Part shown: one piece after another, positions 12,801-23,700 of the stretch
Position numbering within the stretch: the first letter of the stretch is position 1
Layout: the number at the start of each line of letters is the position of its first letter
Source: Channa striata
Lineage: Eukaryota > Chordata > Actinopteri > Anabantiformes > Channidae
DNA length: 64,000 nucleotides
Direction: 5' to 3'
NCBI GenBank assembly: GCA_033026295.1
Contig: CM065188.1
Location: 2,914,001-2,978,000, forward strand
The notes under the pieces: model-generated
The model's input: only the letters and a program-made list of their open reading frames with translations
Databases searched by the model: none
What the model was told of the DNA's origin: nothing
Program-made: the position numbers and the translations under genes

Positions 12801-13574
12801 TGTTCCTCTGTTCAGTGGCACTCGTGACTGTGGTGGCATGCAGGAAAGGTACTTGATCAATCTCTGCTTTCTCATTCATACTTTCATGTAGGTATTATTG
12901 TCTTCCTTTTTGAAACTTACCCTGACACCCTTCTCCTTCTTTTCACTCTTCTTTGGAAGCAAAAGCAGCAGCTGAGAAAAAAAAGAAAAGGTATTGCCTT
13001 TTAGTGTGAATTAAGCTTAACCCATTAGATGATTAGGTTATATAAATATATGTATAGGTGATATATTGTTTTCTGTTTTTATTCCTTTTAGGCAGGAAGC
13101 ACAGTTATGGTCTCAAATCCATGCTAAGGATCACGTTGTTGGTGAGGTTTGCTTTTCATAATCACACTTCCTTCTCTGGATTTATCATTGCTTAATTCTC
13201 TGTTTTCAGTGTCCTATTATTTCTTCCTCAGTGTGTTAATACAGTATCAATGCAAATTATTGTACATTCCTTCCAACTGATAAAAAAGAATGATTGTAGT
13301 GCCTGTTCATTATGTTTCCAGACCTTACACTCAGGCGTTCAAGCTTCGCCTCTCAGGTAAGCATTAATAATAACCTGGATCTTCAAATGCAGATATGAAT
13401 TCTTAGATGATATATGAACTGTGGTTAAGATTGTAAAAGATGCCTTTTATCTCAAGATTTTGTAAAACAGTATCTTGACGTTCACCACTCTTTTCTTTTG
13501 GTATAACTGCTATTTCTGCTATTTCGGCGGCCTACACATTTCCCCTGCAGACTCACTGGGATGAACAGCTGTAA
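9833..13574 (+). CDS. Three-Ig-domain type I membrane receptor (11 exons)
   Basis: Coding exons, assigned from GT-AG sites and matching phases: 9833-9905, 10301-10449, 10556-10718, 11314-11694, 12199-12480, 12570-12593, 12747-12848, 12960-12990, 13092-13141, 13322-13356 and 13551-13574, giving about 437 residues. The first exon encodes a signal peptide (MQVVCGLSFWIYTLVFSS). Ig-like domain 1 (about residues 25-128, split over two exons) has VLLCRAP...LFCCLYK. Domain 2 (129-255) has LSFTCSVP...EYACLYQ. Domain 3 (256-349) has WHLLCTGS...LYQCQYS. An eight-residue hinge and one uncharged transmembrane helix (about 363-388) follow. The roughly 46-residue tail is lysine-rich (EKKKKR), contains RRSSF and has no tyrosine, so it carries no ITIM or ITAM. 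The domain style recalls the FcR/LILR/A1BG group of leukocyte receptors, but I cannot name an orthologue. Role inferred: surface recognition on leukocytes. The domain 3 donor (GTTCCT) is weak, and the 31-base exon at 12960 is the least certain. Confidence 0.82.
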
Positions 13575-14109
13575 ACTTCCCTAAACCCTTTGCTGTAAAC
13601 AAATACACGCACACACACACTGCCAATCACCCAACACCCCATATCCCAAACACACTGTCAACTCAGACCTACACATTTCCCTCATTAGAGCCGTTGTGCA
13701 AGATTTGGGCCCTCCCCTCATTAGTTGTAATCACTTACAATAATGGGCTTGATGAAGGGGTCTCATTAGGCTCTCATTTGGCTCTCTAACTCTCTGTACA
13801 CTTGCTGAACAGCCATCTTAGAGGCTGTCATCAGCTTACACAAAAAGACCAACCAGCCATCATTAAGCAGCCCTGACAGACATCTTAGCAGTGACGTGGA
13901 GAGTCCTTGCTTGAACTTGTGCCTAAACCAAAAATTCAACACTTATGACTCATTTGGTAAAAACATACATGAATAACCTCAATTAAAGTGCATATGCTCA
14001 ATGAATTAGTTAAAAACAGTGAATTCACAGCAGATTTCTGGTATTGTGACAAAAAGAACAGAAATCGGTAGCTTAAAATTAACAGTTGACATATATCTGA
14101 AAATGTTTC

Positions 14110-14222
14110 TAAGTAACTGAGTACTTTAGTTGCAGACCTAACACGTTACATTATCTAATTACTTTTTGGTAATTAGAGTACTCCAATATAATACCTTTGT
14201 AATGCATTACGCCCAACACTGG
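14110..14222 (-). repeat. Teleost TAATGCATTAC...CCCAACACTGG repeat fragment
   Basis: The segment ATTACTTTTTGGTAATTAG followed by TTTGTAATGCATTACGCCCA and ACACTGG is the familiar end of an AT-rich teleost DNA-element repeat. Only one end is recognisable, and orientation is nominal. Confidence 0.5.
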
Positions 14223-14759
14223 TGATGTCCGAAACTGTAAGTATACAAACCTTGACAACGTGGGAAAGCAGAAGTTACACAATACATTTGGAAGAGGAAA
14301 CATCAAAAATCCCCCATTACTGTAGGACTAATAAGAAAAAAATCTTTAGTCCTGAACTTTTGTCAAAGTATCATTTAAATATATTCATTACTTCTAATAC
14401 TAAAAATGGATTTTATGTATTCTACAAATAAGAATTGCGTTTGAAACTGTGTGGAGAGAAAATCCAGATCATACTGGCTTGATGTAATTATGATGGGGAA
14501 GGAGATACGAGCTTATGAAAACTTCACGGTACATGTTGTGCTGTGTTTAGGTGACCTGGCTTTTGGTAGGATATGAATTAGGCCACAGGAAATGATGTCA
14601 TGTCTAATCTTTAATAGTTTATCTGCGTTGTTTGTGGTTGTTTATGAAACAGGATTGGGCCAGTGGGGACAGTGAAACAACTTCCAGATCACCGATATGG
14701 AACCCCCTCTCCACGTTCAGCCCAGTCCATCCAATGCATTAGATCTGTTTATCTCCTAC

Positions 14760-14762
<3 letters not shown>

Positions 14763-14792
<30 letters not shown>
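14763..14792. repeat. (CT)n microsatellite
   Basis: Uninterrupted CT run of about 15 units. Confidence 0.95.
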
Positions 14793-14796
<4 letters not shown>

Positions 14797-14965
14797 CATG
14801 TGCTTTATCGTGTATATAAATGTAGCATTGGTTACACAGCAGGACAGGAAGGTCTGTTTCTGAAGTTCCTGTTTCATGTGTAGCAGTAAAATTGTACAAT
14901 TTAACAGGATAGGATGCTTATTAAATTTAAAGTGTTACTGAGCCAATAAATATAAATAAAGATTT

Positions 14966-17900
14966 TAACTTTTTTTTTACGTGGTACGTGAGATCTGTGT
15001 TTTTATTTATTTGGTTCCCTATAAATCAATAAATCTCTGTCCTTTTAAACATCTTCAACTGGGAAGAGCAAAGTTGTCTCAGTTTGAAAGTGGCTGTGAG
15101 TCATTCAGGCAAATCATCTGGGGCCAAGCCAGGACATAATGATGTGTCTCGCAAATTTTGATATTTGCTGGCACACACGCCTTTAGTCATTGTGAAGAAA
15201 AAGACGGCACAGTTGATCAGCTGTAGCTCTGCTTAATATTCTGCAGAGGGCACTGTTTATATGAAAAACACGGTCTAAGTGCACACACAAATATGTTTTT
15301 CAAGTTGATGCCAATTATGATAAACTCGTGTTCACAGAACAATTTTGCTCTGACACGTATAAAGTCAAGGAACCTAGTGAACAGTAATAAAAGAACCACA
15401 GCTGACTTTTTGCCATACGATGATGGGACAAGCATAAACTCTAAGAACACTATGTTTTAGCTGTTATATCTATATTTAGTCTGTGCTGTAAGTGTTCTGA
15501 GACTTCAGTGGGAAAGTAAGAAAGTTAAAGTCCCCAGAAGGGAGATACACCTCCTACCTGTTTATGTGGCTTTTATAGTGGACAATAACTCAGCAGAGAA
15601 GGATTGTCATTGCACTTCAGGAAGCAGCACAGAGTATTAACAGAGTTTTATTATATTTTACTGGCCTCCATAGCAGCACCGAGCGTTATATCAGTGGCAG
15701 ACATCAGGGAATGTATTTATTCCTTTCTCATTAATGCAGACAGAAAAAAAAACCCTGATTATTATAAGCACGGACAGGCTTGATAGATGGATTCAAGAGT
15801 TGCTGCTTGATTTGTCTATCCATATTCATGTCTGACTCATAGTTTACACTTTCTGTGTGGTCACATGCAAGCACACGCAAAAACAGCGGAGATATTCGGA
15901 TCCAGATAATGTCATTAGGCAAATCTGTTTGAATATGAGGCAGAATAAAGATAAGAGGCATGAGCAATGTAAGTTCTATGCTGATGAATTGAAGTGGCAC
16001 CTTAATTTGCACCCACAGCACACTGGCTTGTACTAGCCTCGCCCTGTGTGTTTTTCTGTGCGTGTGCATATGTGACACACGAAATTATGACTCAGGTTGA
16101 TATTAAATGACATTCGCAATCTTGAAACTCATAATTGCCCTTTTAATGCCACTCCATGCTGTGTCTCCAGTGTATTCACTAAAAGGAGTGTATGCACAGA
16201 CTCAAAATGAAGGTGTGTGCTGAAATGTAAGACTGTGGGTGGTGTGCATTTCATCTAGACCCTGAAAGGTTTGGCAGCAAGTTTGGGTTCATAATTTAAT
16301 TTAGTCTAATGCAATACACTTGATGAATTTATTAAGTCAGGACTAAAGTGAGGATTTAGAGTGTGTAGCAATACATCTCGTCATTATCTTCAACAGATGA
16401 AAGAAAGAAAAGTACTGACTGACTGTCCACATTTCTCCCCACTTAAGATCTATAGAGTCATGGTACACTAAATTATTAATGAATAAATCAAACAGCATTA
16501 TAAATTAATTCATGTTACAAGGGCAAGAACGCATGTGAATTGAATGAGATATTGAATGGATAGTTTTGAGTGCCAAGTGAGAATGCAAAGTGAGTCAATT
16601 CTTAACAGGAGGCATTTTAAAATCGTTTTTTTTTATTAAAAATGAAACACAAATATTCAGATCATGTCACATCAGTATGAAAACTGGCTCCATAATAAAC
16701 CACGATATTAATGACTGTTTGTGTGTTTGTTTGGATTAAAAAGAGATTTGTTCAGTTTTTGTCTTTTTCAAATATTTTCCTAGTTGATTTGGTTGAAGGG
16801 ATGGTTCAGAAAACAAGTAAAAAGAGCTTTAGGATTGATTTGCATGATTGCAGTCGTGCTTCTGTGTTGTAAAATTACCAAATTCCTAGAATCCACATCC
16901 ACAGTTTTAACGTTTGTTAAAAATATGAAAAATCCTGCCTTAAGAGTGATCTGATTTAATTTGGCAAAAGGTGGGACATCACACACACAAATGTTAAATC
17001 AGATACAGGTGAATAAGCCGCCACCTGCTGTGTGCTAACCCGATAGTGTGGGTTACCTTTGTTGTTTCATTTTTCAGCCAGATGACAAACAAAGCAGGGC
17101 GTTGGAAATGTTCTTTAAATACTAACTAGACTCTGATGATTTCAGAAAGCAAGCAAGTTCTTTCTGATGCGTGAAATTCCCTCAGAGGAGGTCGTGAGCA
17201 GTGCAGATTTGATGTAAACAGCTGCTGCAGGACATTGGGTCAAATTAGTAAAGACGGATTCAGAGAAAACGAAGCAGCTGTTGGTGAATATTATGTCGCA
17301 GATAAGAAACAAAGTATTTATAGAAATGAGTCAGCAAGGCTACGATACCAGCGCTTTTAAGATACGGGCGTTGACTTGCAGAAAAATGAACTGATACTGA
17401 TACCACACCCAAATATACAAGACAATAAATTAATGGAAACTATTTCATTTAGCAGAGCCAGACCCTACAAATCGTCTCCTCCTCGTCATACAATAAAAAG
17501 ACAGACCGCAAAAAATGGCTGTCACGGGTTAATGTTGAGTCTTTGTGACTCAGCTCTGCCATTTTGTTCCCCCTGCTTTCAAGCATCAAAGCAACAGAAC
17601 ATACACCCACACCAAGTGAAAGACACATATGTGAGGGAACCAAAGAATAATCTCTGAATCTCTTTTGTTGTCTGCTGACAATACACACAGAAACGCTATG
17701 ACACACACACCGACTCGATACTGGAGGCCTCTGGACTTCAAAGGTGCGGCTGCTTAAGCTGTGATTACATAGACAGATGAAAATGGCCTGTTGGCTTATA
17801 TATGAGGGTCTGTTTTCCATGACTACGACATTACGATAATATGGTAGCAACTACCAATAGTACCAATAGTAGAATAAAACACTCAAATACAAGTAAACGT

Positions 17901-18669
17901 TCTGCTTTGTTTCACTTTAATGTTGTAATTAGTGGAGCTAATTGTTACCATTTCATAAGCTACTGGGTTGTTTAATTTACAGCCACATATAATATTGCAT
18001 AAGATGATTAAATTCTCAACCAACACATGCTCATTTGAGTACACAAAGAACATTTCTGGAGCTCACATATCACATCTTAATTACACAAACGCTGAAAAAC
18101 TTACCCATCTCCTCTACTTCCTCCCATATTTTTGTTCTCATGATAAAGAGGGGGAGTAGAGAGAAGAGCTGTGGCTTATCCTCCAGATGCGGATCGTCTC
18201 TCACCCAGTGTTAATTCGATGGCTTCGTCCCGGCAGGACTTTAAAAGTGAGTGATAATGAAATGTCATGGAAATGAGCCTGGAGCTGGACAGGTGACAGA
18301 CAGGTGTGCAGGCTTATTATATGGGTCAGCACATTTGAAAAGCAGATTAGGCATAAGAGAGATAACTTGGAAAGCACAGTTTGCTGGACAAGCCTGTTTA
18401 GGTTCCCATGTTTATGGATTCAATAGTTATGCTATATTTATTTATTTTTTTACATTCTGACAAAATTCTGTATAATAATTACAATTACAACGTGGCAGTA
18501 CAAGGGAAGATGCCTAGGGAGGAATGAAGCTTATTAATAATTTTGTTCACTTAAGTTGCTGCAGCTCCACCATAATAATGTTCTGGCAATGTCACTGGGC
18601 TGTGTCCAGTCAAAATGAGGTGATGAATTATTCACACGAGATTGGGAGGTCACTAAAGCGTGATCTCAC

Positions 18670-18671
<2 letters not shown>
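14966..18671. other. Intergenic, nothing supported
   Basis: AT-rich sequence without splice-consistent coding segments, RNA genes or repeats that I can name. Frames such as the minus-strand 133-residue one at 17449-17850 have low-complexity, non-conserved composition. Confidence 0.5.

Positions 18672-18723
<52 letters not shown>
18672..18723. repeat. (CA)n microsatellite, longest in the window
   Basis: Uninterrupted CA run of 26 units read directly; a likely polymorphic marker. Confidence 0.97.
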
Positions 18724-18726
<3 letters not shown>

Positions 18727-18920
18727 CACAGGGCATTCATGTTCCTCAGTTCTAGGAAAGAGAATCTCCCAAAGCTTTGAAGCTTTGTCCATGGGTCACA
18801 AACTTTTCTTTGACAACCAACAATAAGATTTATTCTGGGTCCCTGAGCGGCCAGCTGTAAAACAAATTTAAATAAATTGGACTGTCATTTGTTTTATTTA
18901 GTAAAATGGTGTTGACAGTG

Positions 18921-19118
18921 CGGGCAGCACAGTGGTGGAGTGGTTAGTGATGCTAGAAGGCTGCAAGCTGGCATATTGTCCTTATGGCTAGAATAAATGG
19001 TGTGAATGGTTGTCCGTGTATCCTGCCTCTCACCCTATGACAGCTGGGATAGGCTCCGACCCCCTCACGACCTTACACAGGATAAGTGCTTACAGATGAC
19101 GGATGGATGGATGCTGAT
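18921..19118 (+). repeat. tRNA-derived SINE family member, internally deleted
   Basis: It starts with GGGCAGCACAGTGGTGGAGT and GGTTAGTG (the tRNA-like head), jumps to GTGTGAATGGTTGTC and ends with ATGACAGCTGGGATAGGCTC plus ATGGATGGATGC. The middle of the usual element is missing. Related minus-strand copies are at about 39885-40000 and 55495-55735. The family is recognised from its well-known fish consensus, recalled rather than searched. Confidence 0.75.
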
Positions 19119-20605
19119 GGTGCTGTATCCCCATCCTTGGACTGTAGCACATGCAGGATCACTTAATGTACTTTACTTTGCTTGTGAATGACTTAGTGAG
19201 CAAAAGAATAATTGTTCATGATTTCTTTACAGCTTCCTTTTTTAGCGTGTTAGTGTGTAATTAGTGTGTTACGGGGATTTCCTGTTCATGTAACCTTTGT
19301 CAAATGTCCACGTTTACTTAGCAGCAAAGCGAACACTTGTGAGGTTTAAATGTCAGTGAAAATATTTGAAGGGAAAAAGGTTAATTTTACAGTTCTGGAA
19401 CCTTAGACAATAATAAAGTGAAGCCAATGTCAATATAATGTGTTTAGAGAACTGGGACAAGTACATGGTTATAGAAATTATATGGTTTCAGCCCAGTTCC
19501 AGGAAATTTAATGTCATCATAGTGGTGCGTGGTTTAATAGTCTAACGCAAAATGTATTGACGTTTTACCTGACACAGTCTGAAACAAGAATAAAGGAGTG
19601 AAAAGGGGAGACATCTAATTCCATTCTAAAGTACAATATCTTCTGTACAATTTGATAAAAGCACAGCAGCTTTCGTTTGAACTTTGGATTAGCATTAGTA
19701 TGTCGTGTTGTAGTAATATGTAGCACAGAAATCCAGATCAGTTTTGTGTTTTTTTAACAAGGTTCTCGATCGCGCTGTAATTCTGTCAGTACCTTAACTT
19801 TGTGATCAAATTCAATAACCCCGTCTTTGTAAAGGTCCATTGTCAGGGCTGCAGTTCATGTTGTTGCAGCCTCCATGAAAGCATTTCTACATTCTTCCTA
19901 TTAATTTATGAAAAGACACCAGAGAACAAGTGGCTTCATGTGATCAGATTTAACCCCGCTCCTAACTTTAGCCTCTAAAATAAACACAAAGTGAAGTGAA
20001 CAGCTCTCTGGCACAGAGTCTGTACAAACTAAAACAAACGGAGCTGCACAATGATGGGATTTATTGCATGGCTAATGAATTGGATTGCATTAGATCGTAC
20101 AGTTGTAATAAACCAGTAACTCAGTGAAAACATCATTAAGAGCATAAAACTGATGACATAGTTTTGTTCTAGTGTCAACAAATAGTAACTCATTATTCCA
20201 AGGTTATGGTTTTAAAATCAAATCAGACTTATTACATTTAAATATATTTTACATGTATTAGTCCCAGATGTGTTAGCACTAGATGCAGGCCAAGTTCTTA
20301 TCCAGTGATTGGTGTCGCTCCTCCCACACCTTCCTCCTTGCTGAAGGACTCTTCAGAGTTTTCAGTCCAGCACCAATCCTTTTCCTTGCTCCCAATCTGC
20401 CTGACCCCCTTTCTAGCCTCAATCCCTGACCTCTTTCCAAAGACACATTCTCTCTCCTTTCTTCCTCTTCATCACTGCTCTTTCCTCGAGTCTGTGCCTA
20501 CTTTTCGTACACTGCTCACAGCGGTTCTGACCTCTATTTCAATAAGCTACAGGTCTAGTGCAAATGCCCCCTCCCTCCCTCAGCTTGCTCTCCGTCAGTG
20601 TCTCC
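19119..20605. other. 3' flank of misp3
   Basis: No separate gene is seen. On the minus strand, AATAAA at 20060-20065 lies about 540 bases beyond the misp3 stop codon and is a candidate polyadenylation signal, which would place the misp3 3' UTR at about 20040-20605. Confidence 0.4.
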
Positions 20606-20701
20606 TCAGTCATCTTCACTCCTGTGTCCATTCACCAAGCCTGACTCCCAGCGCTGTATCAGAGGGGTCTTCTGTCTGGGGGTCCGAGGACTCTGAAGTA
20701 C
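20606..20701 (-). other. misp3: Terminal coding exon of misp3
   Basis: Acceptor TTTACACGCAG precedes a 32-codon phase-0 exon ending in ...RSEDD and TGA. It is given separately because a long plus-strand reading frame (20305-20736) covers it and could be mistaken for the gene. The RWES and EDD residues are the family's C-terminal signature. Confidence 0.85.
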
Positions 20702-23700
20702 CTGCGTGTAAATGGAATAAAAGTCAGCAGAAGTAAGAAGAGGAGAGAAACAGAAAGTTCTGTGTGAAAGTTTGGCTAGAGGAAGAAATGGAATTTAACA
20801 GTGGAAACATCAGATGTGTGGGAGCAGGAGATGAGACCAATCAGGCAACACAGGAAAGCGTAGCACGAGGCTAAAAAGAGAAAGAAGGATTTATTTCCTC
20901 CAGAGATCCTCTTTGGATGAGCATCATCAGCTAAATAAGTTGGAGACAAGTTGATGCGACACTGATCCAAGGCCATGCTGCTGTGCGACCAAGTCAACAA
21001 CGGAGGCCAAATCCTCCTGCAAATCCTCCATTTATTCCTGAACTACAGGAAACGGGTCTGTGCAGAAAGCCGAACGAGCGAGAGGTAAGAGGCAGTGAAA
21101 TGAAAAAGAACAAAACCCTGCTAATGCTAATGTCAAACGGAACCGTGCAGCTAAACCTGGCATATTGACGCCAAACCGAATTAAACAGCTAAAACCACGG
21201 AGCAGCACTCGAGTCTAATGAGACCCACAAGGCAGGTAGTGGAAATCAGTAGAACTGTCAAGTGACACACAAACACACACGCTCCTGCCCACACACAGAC
21301 CCCGGCTCTGCCTCCCTCCCTCACGTCTCAGTCTTAGGGCTGTTTGCCTTCATCCCTTATCTATAAAGATAAGTTCTTTACTGTGTGTTCAGCGCGTTAT
21401 CAGATATTTGTGGCCCGCATTTGGTGCAGAAGGGCCGACATCCTCCCGTAAGCCTTTCTTCATTGGACTCTTTGCAAACATGTGCTGAGGTGCACTGCGT
21501 TTCACATGGCTTACAAACCTTTGGATAATGAAGCATCACGATCGTGGAACCTGATATCTACTTCAAGGGAGACTCAAGAAAGTGATTTGCCTACATTTTC
21601 ATGTTCTGCTCTACGTGTGCCCAGGGAGAAGGGCTGATCATATAAATAAAGAAAAAAAAATCTTTAAATATTGATTGAGAAGTCAGGTGTTTTCCATCTG
21701 GCCACAGTTAAAGAAATCAAAACAAATTATATTCTAATAGGAAATAAAATGTCTCAACTTTATTGCACAAGGATGAATCTCTTCAACTGACTCACCTCTG
21801 ACTGAGTAATCTTTTCCCTTTCAGCCTGGGCTGGAGGCCACATGCCGAGCTTGCCAAGTGCCTGGGACGCTGCGAGAGAGGGAAGGAATAAAAGTGGGTG
21901 AGCGCAGGATGAGCAAGAGAATGGCGGCAATAAAGCACAAACGTTCATGTGGTTTTGCTCTGCACTTTGAGCAGAGAAGCTTCGTTGACTCAAATCGAGA
22001 GTGAACATGGTGAGACAGCTGAGAGATATGAGAGGAGACAGAGGGGGGACGCAGGGGGAATTAGGAGAGACAATTTTTGATTCATCAAACATGAACGTGT
22101 TGAAATAGAAGCAACAAGTAGTCTCCAGAAGAGATGGAACATGGGACGGGTTATAAAACACATTGTCAATAAAACAATGTCCAATTGTTTATTTCCCAGC
22201 ACTGAGACGTGGTCATTGAACTCGTGGAGTGTCACACCCAGGTCAGCCTGTCAAACAGTTGTTAGGCTACAATGACTAGTGACACGTCCATTTATCTTCA
22301 GACACAGAAAACTAGACGTGCGACACTTCCTGACAACACGACATTAACACACACACACACACAAACACACTGAAGTGGTCGTTGTATGTGCCCCTTTATT
22401 AACACCGCCTCATTTTCCCAATGTCTTCGTCTGGATATACTGAAAGATTCATAATGACAAACTACAGCACTATCTTCCCTTTTACGAACCAGTGAACTGT
22501 CTGTTCAGATTGTGTTGTTCAAATTCCTACATTTATGCTGCACATTTTTCTTTATTCCTCATTTTAACTGCACTCTTTACTTACTGCCTATTCGGTAGCA
22601 ACTCTGTGATCTGATTCTAAGTTACTCTTTGCTTTTTCTTCATTACCTCTATTTTAAAGTAGCTGGTCCTCATAGTTAAATATTGTTATATTATACGTTT
22701 AGCTGTCTATTTCAAAATGTATTATCTTTGGTTAGTTTAGCAGTTTACTCATTAATGTTTTGTAACAAGTTGGAATGTTCATGTCCATGACTTTTAGCCA
22801 ATTTTTCTCCTTCAAAACGGTGCCATTGCTGTTCAGCTGTTCCAGCTGTTCATCCACACTTTCATCTAAACTATTATTTACTTACCAGTTACTTTTGGCC
22901 ATTTTGCCACTTATCCAATATGTGGCCATTTGTTTATTACTTATTTATTCATTTTACTTTCTATTCTAACTATTTATGCTCATATAACCTTCTAAGTCAA
23001 ACATCTTTAATTACTTTTACCTGTACAGTAACTGTTTAGACCTCTACAGATTTTTCTAGAATAGAATGAAAACAGGAGTAAATCTGATTATAGGTGTAAT
23101 AATCTGAATCTATTTGTGTAATCAGATTGTTATTTCCAAATGTCCCATGGCAGCTCTTTTACCTGAGAATTATGCATCTTTGGTTGGGAATCACTGCTGT
23201 TCAGTATGTGAACATGCATGAAATCACAGATTTCCATGCGGAAGTCAGTGAGCTGTACAGGCAGCACTGCAAGCTCTATGTCACATTTGCTTTTCTCGTC
23301 AAAAGTCTCTAAACACTAAAAAAAAACTTGTATGCACTTTTGAAATGTTGGATTTATGCTTCCCAATCTGGACTCTTCCAATGTTCCTTTCTTGCTGACA
23401 CAAAAGTGTCACGATAGGACGCAGGACTTTCCCTCACCTCACTTTCTGCAATTAATATGACACAATTGATGCTACATTTACAGTGGAGTTTTATTTTCTT
23501 GTCGGTCAGCTTTGGTCTCTGGTGCAAAATTATTGCTTGTAACAGCTAACACTGGTCTGAGGTTTTCCTCTGACAGTGAGAATAAATGACATAGTGCGCT
23601 TGCTGGGCTGTTTCAGGGGGTTTTCATCATCTCGCGGCAGATATAAAAATCACACATACACATCCCCATACACACAAGCTTCCGCACACACAAACCCATT

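Larger units (their letters stand above)
13575..14965 (+). other. Probable 3' UTR of the Ig receptor gene
   Basis: After the stop codon the first strong polyadenylation signals on this strand are two AATAAA hexamers close together at 14945-14950 and 14955-14960. No gene lies between. The stretch includes a repeat fragment near 14.1-14.2 kb and a CT microsatellite, so a 1.4-kb UTR is only an inference. Confidence 0.4.

Noticed and set aside
20305..20736. 143-residue plus-strand reading frame
   Set aside because: Ser/Leu/Pro-rich antisense shadow; the minus strand here carries the misp3 terminal exon with its family signature and correct phase.
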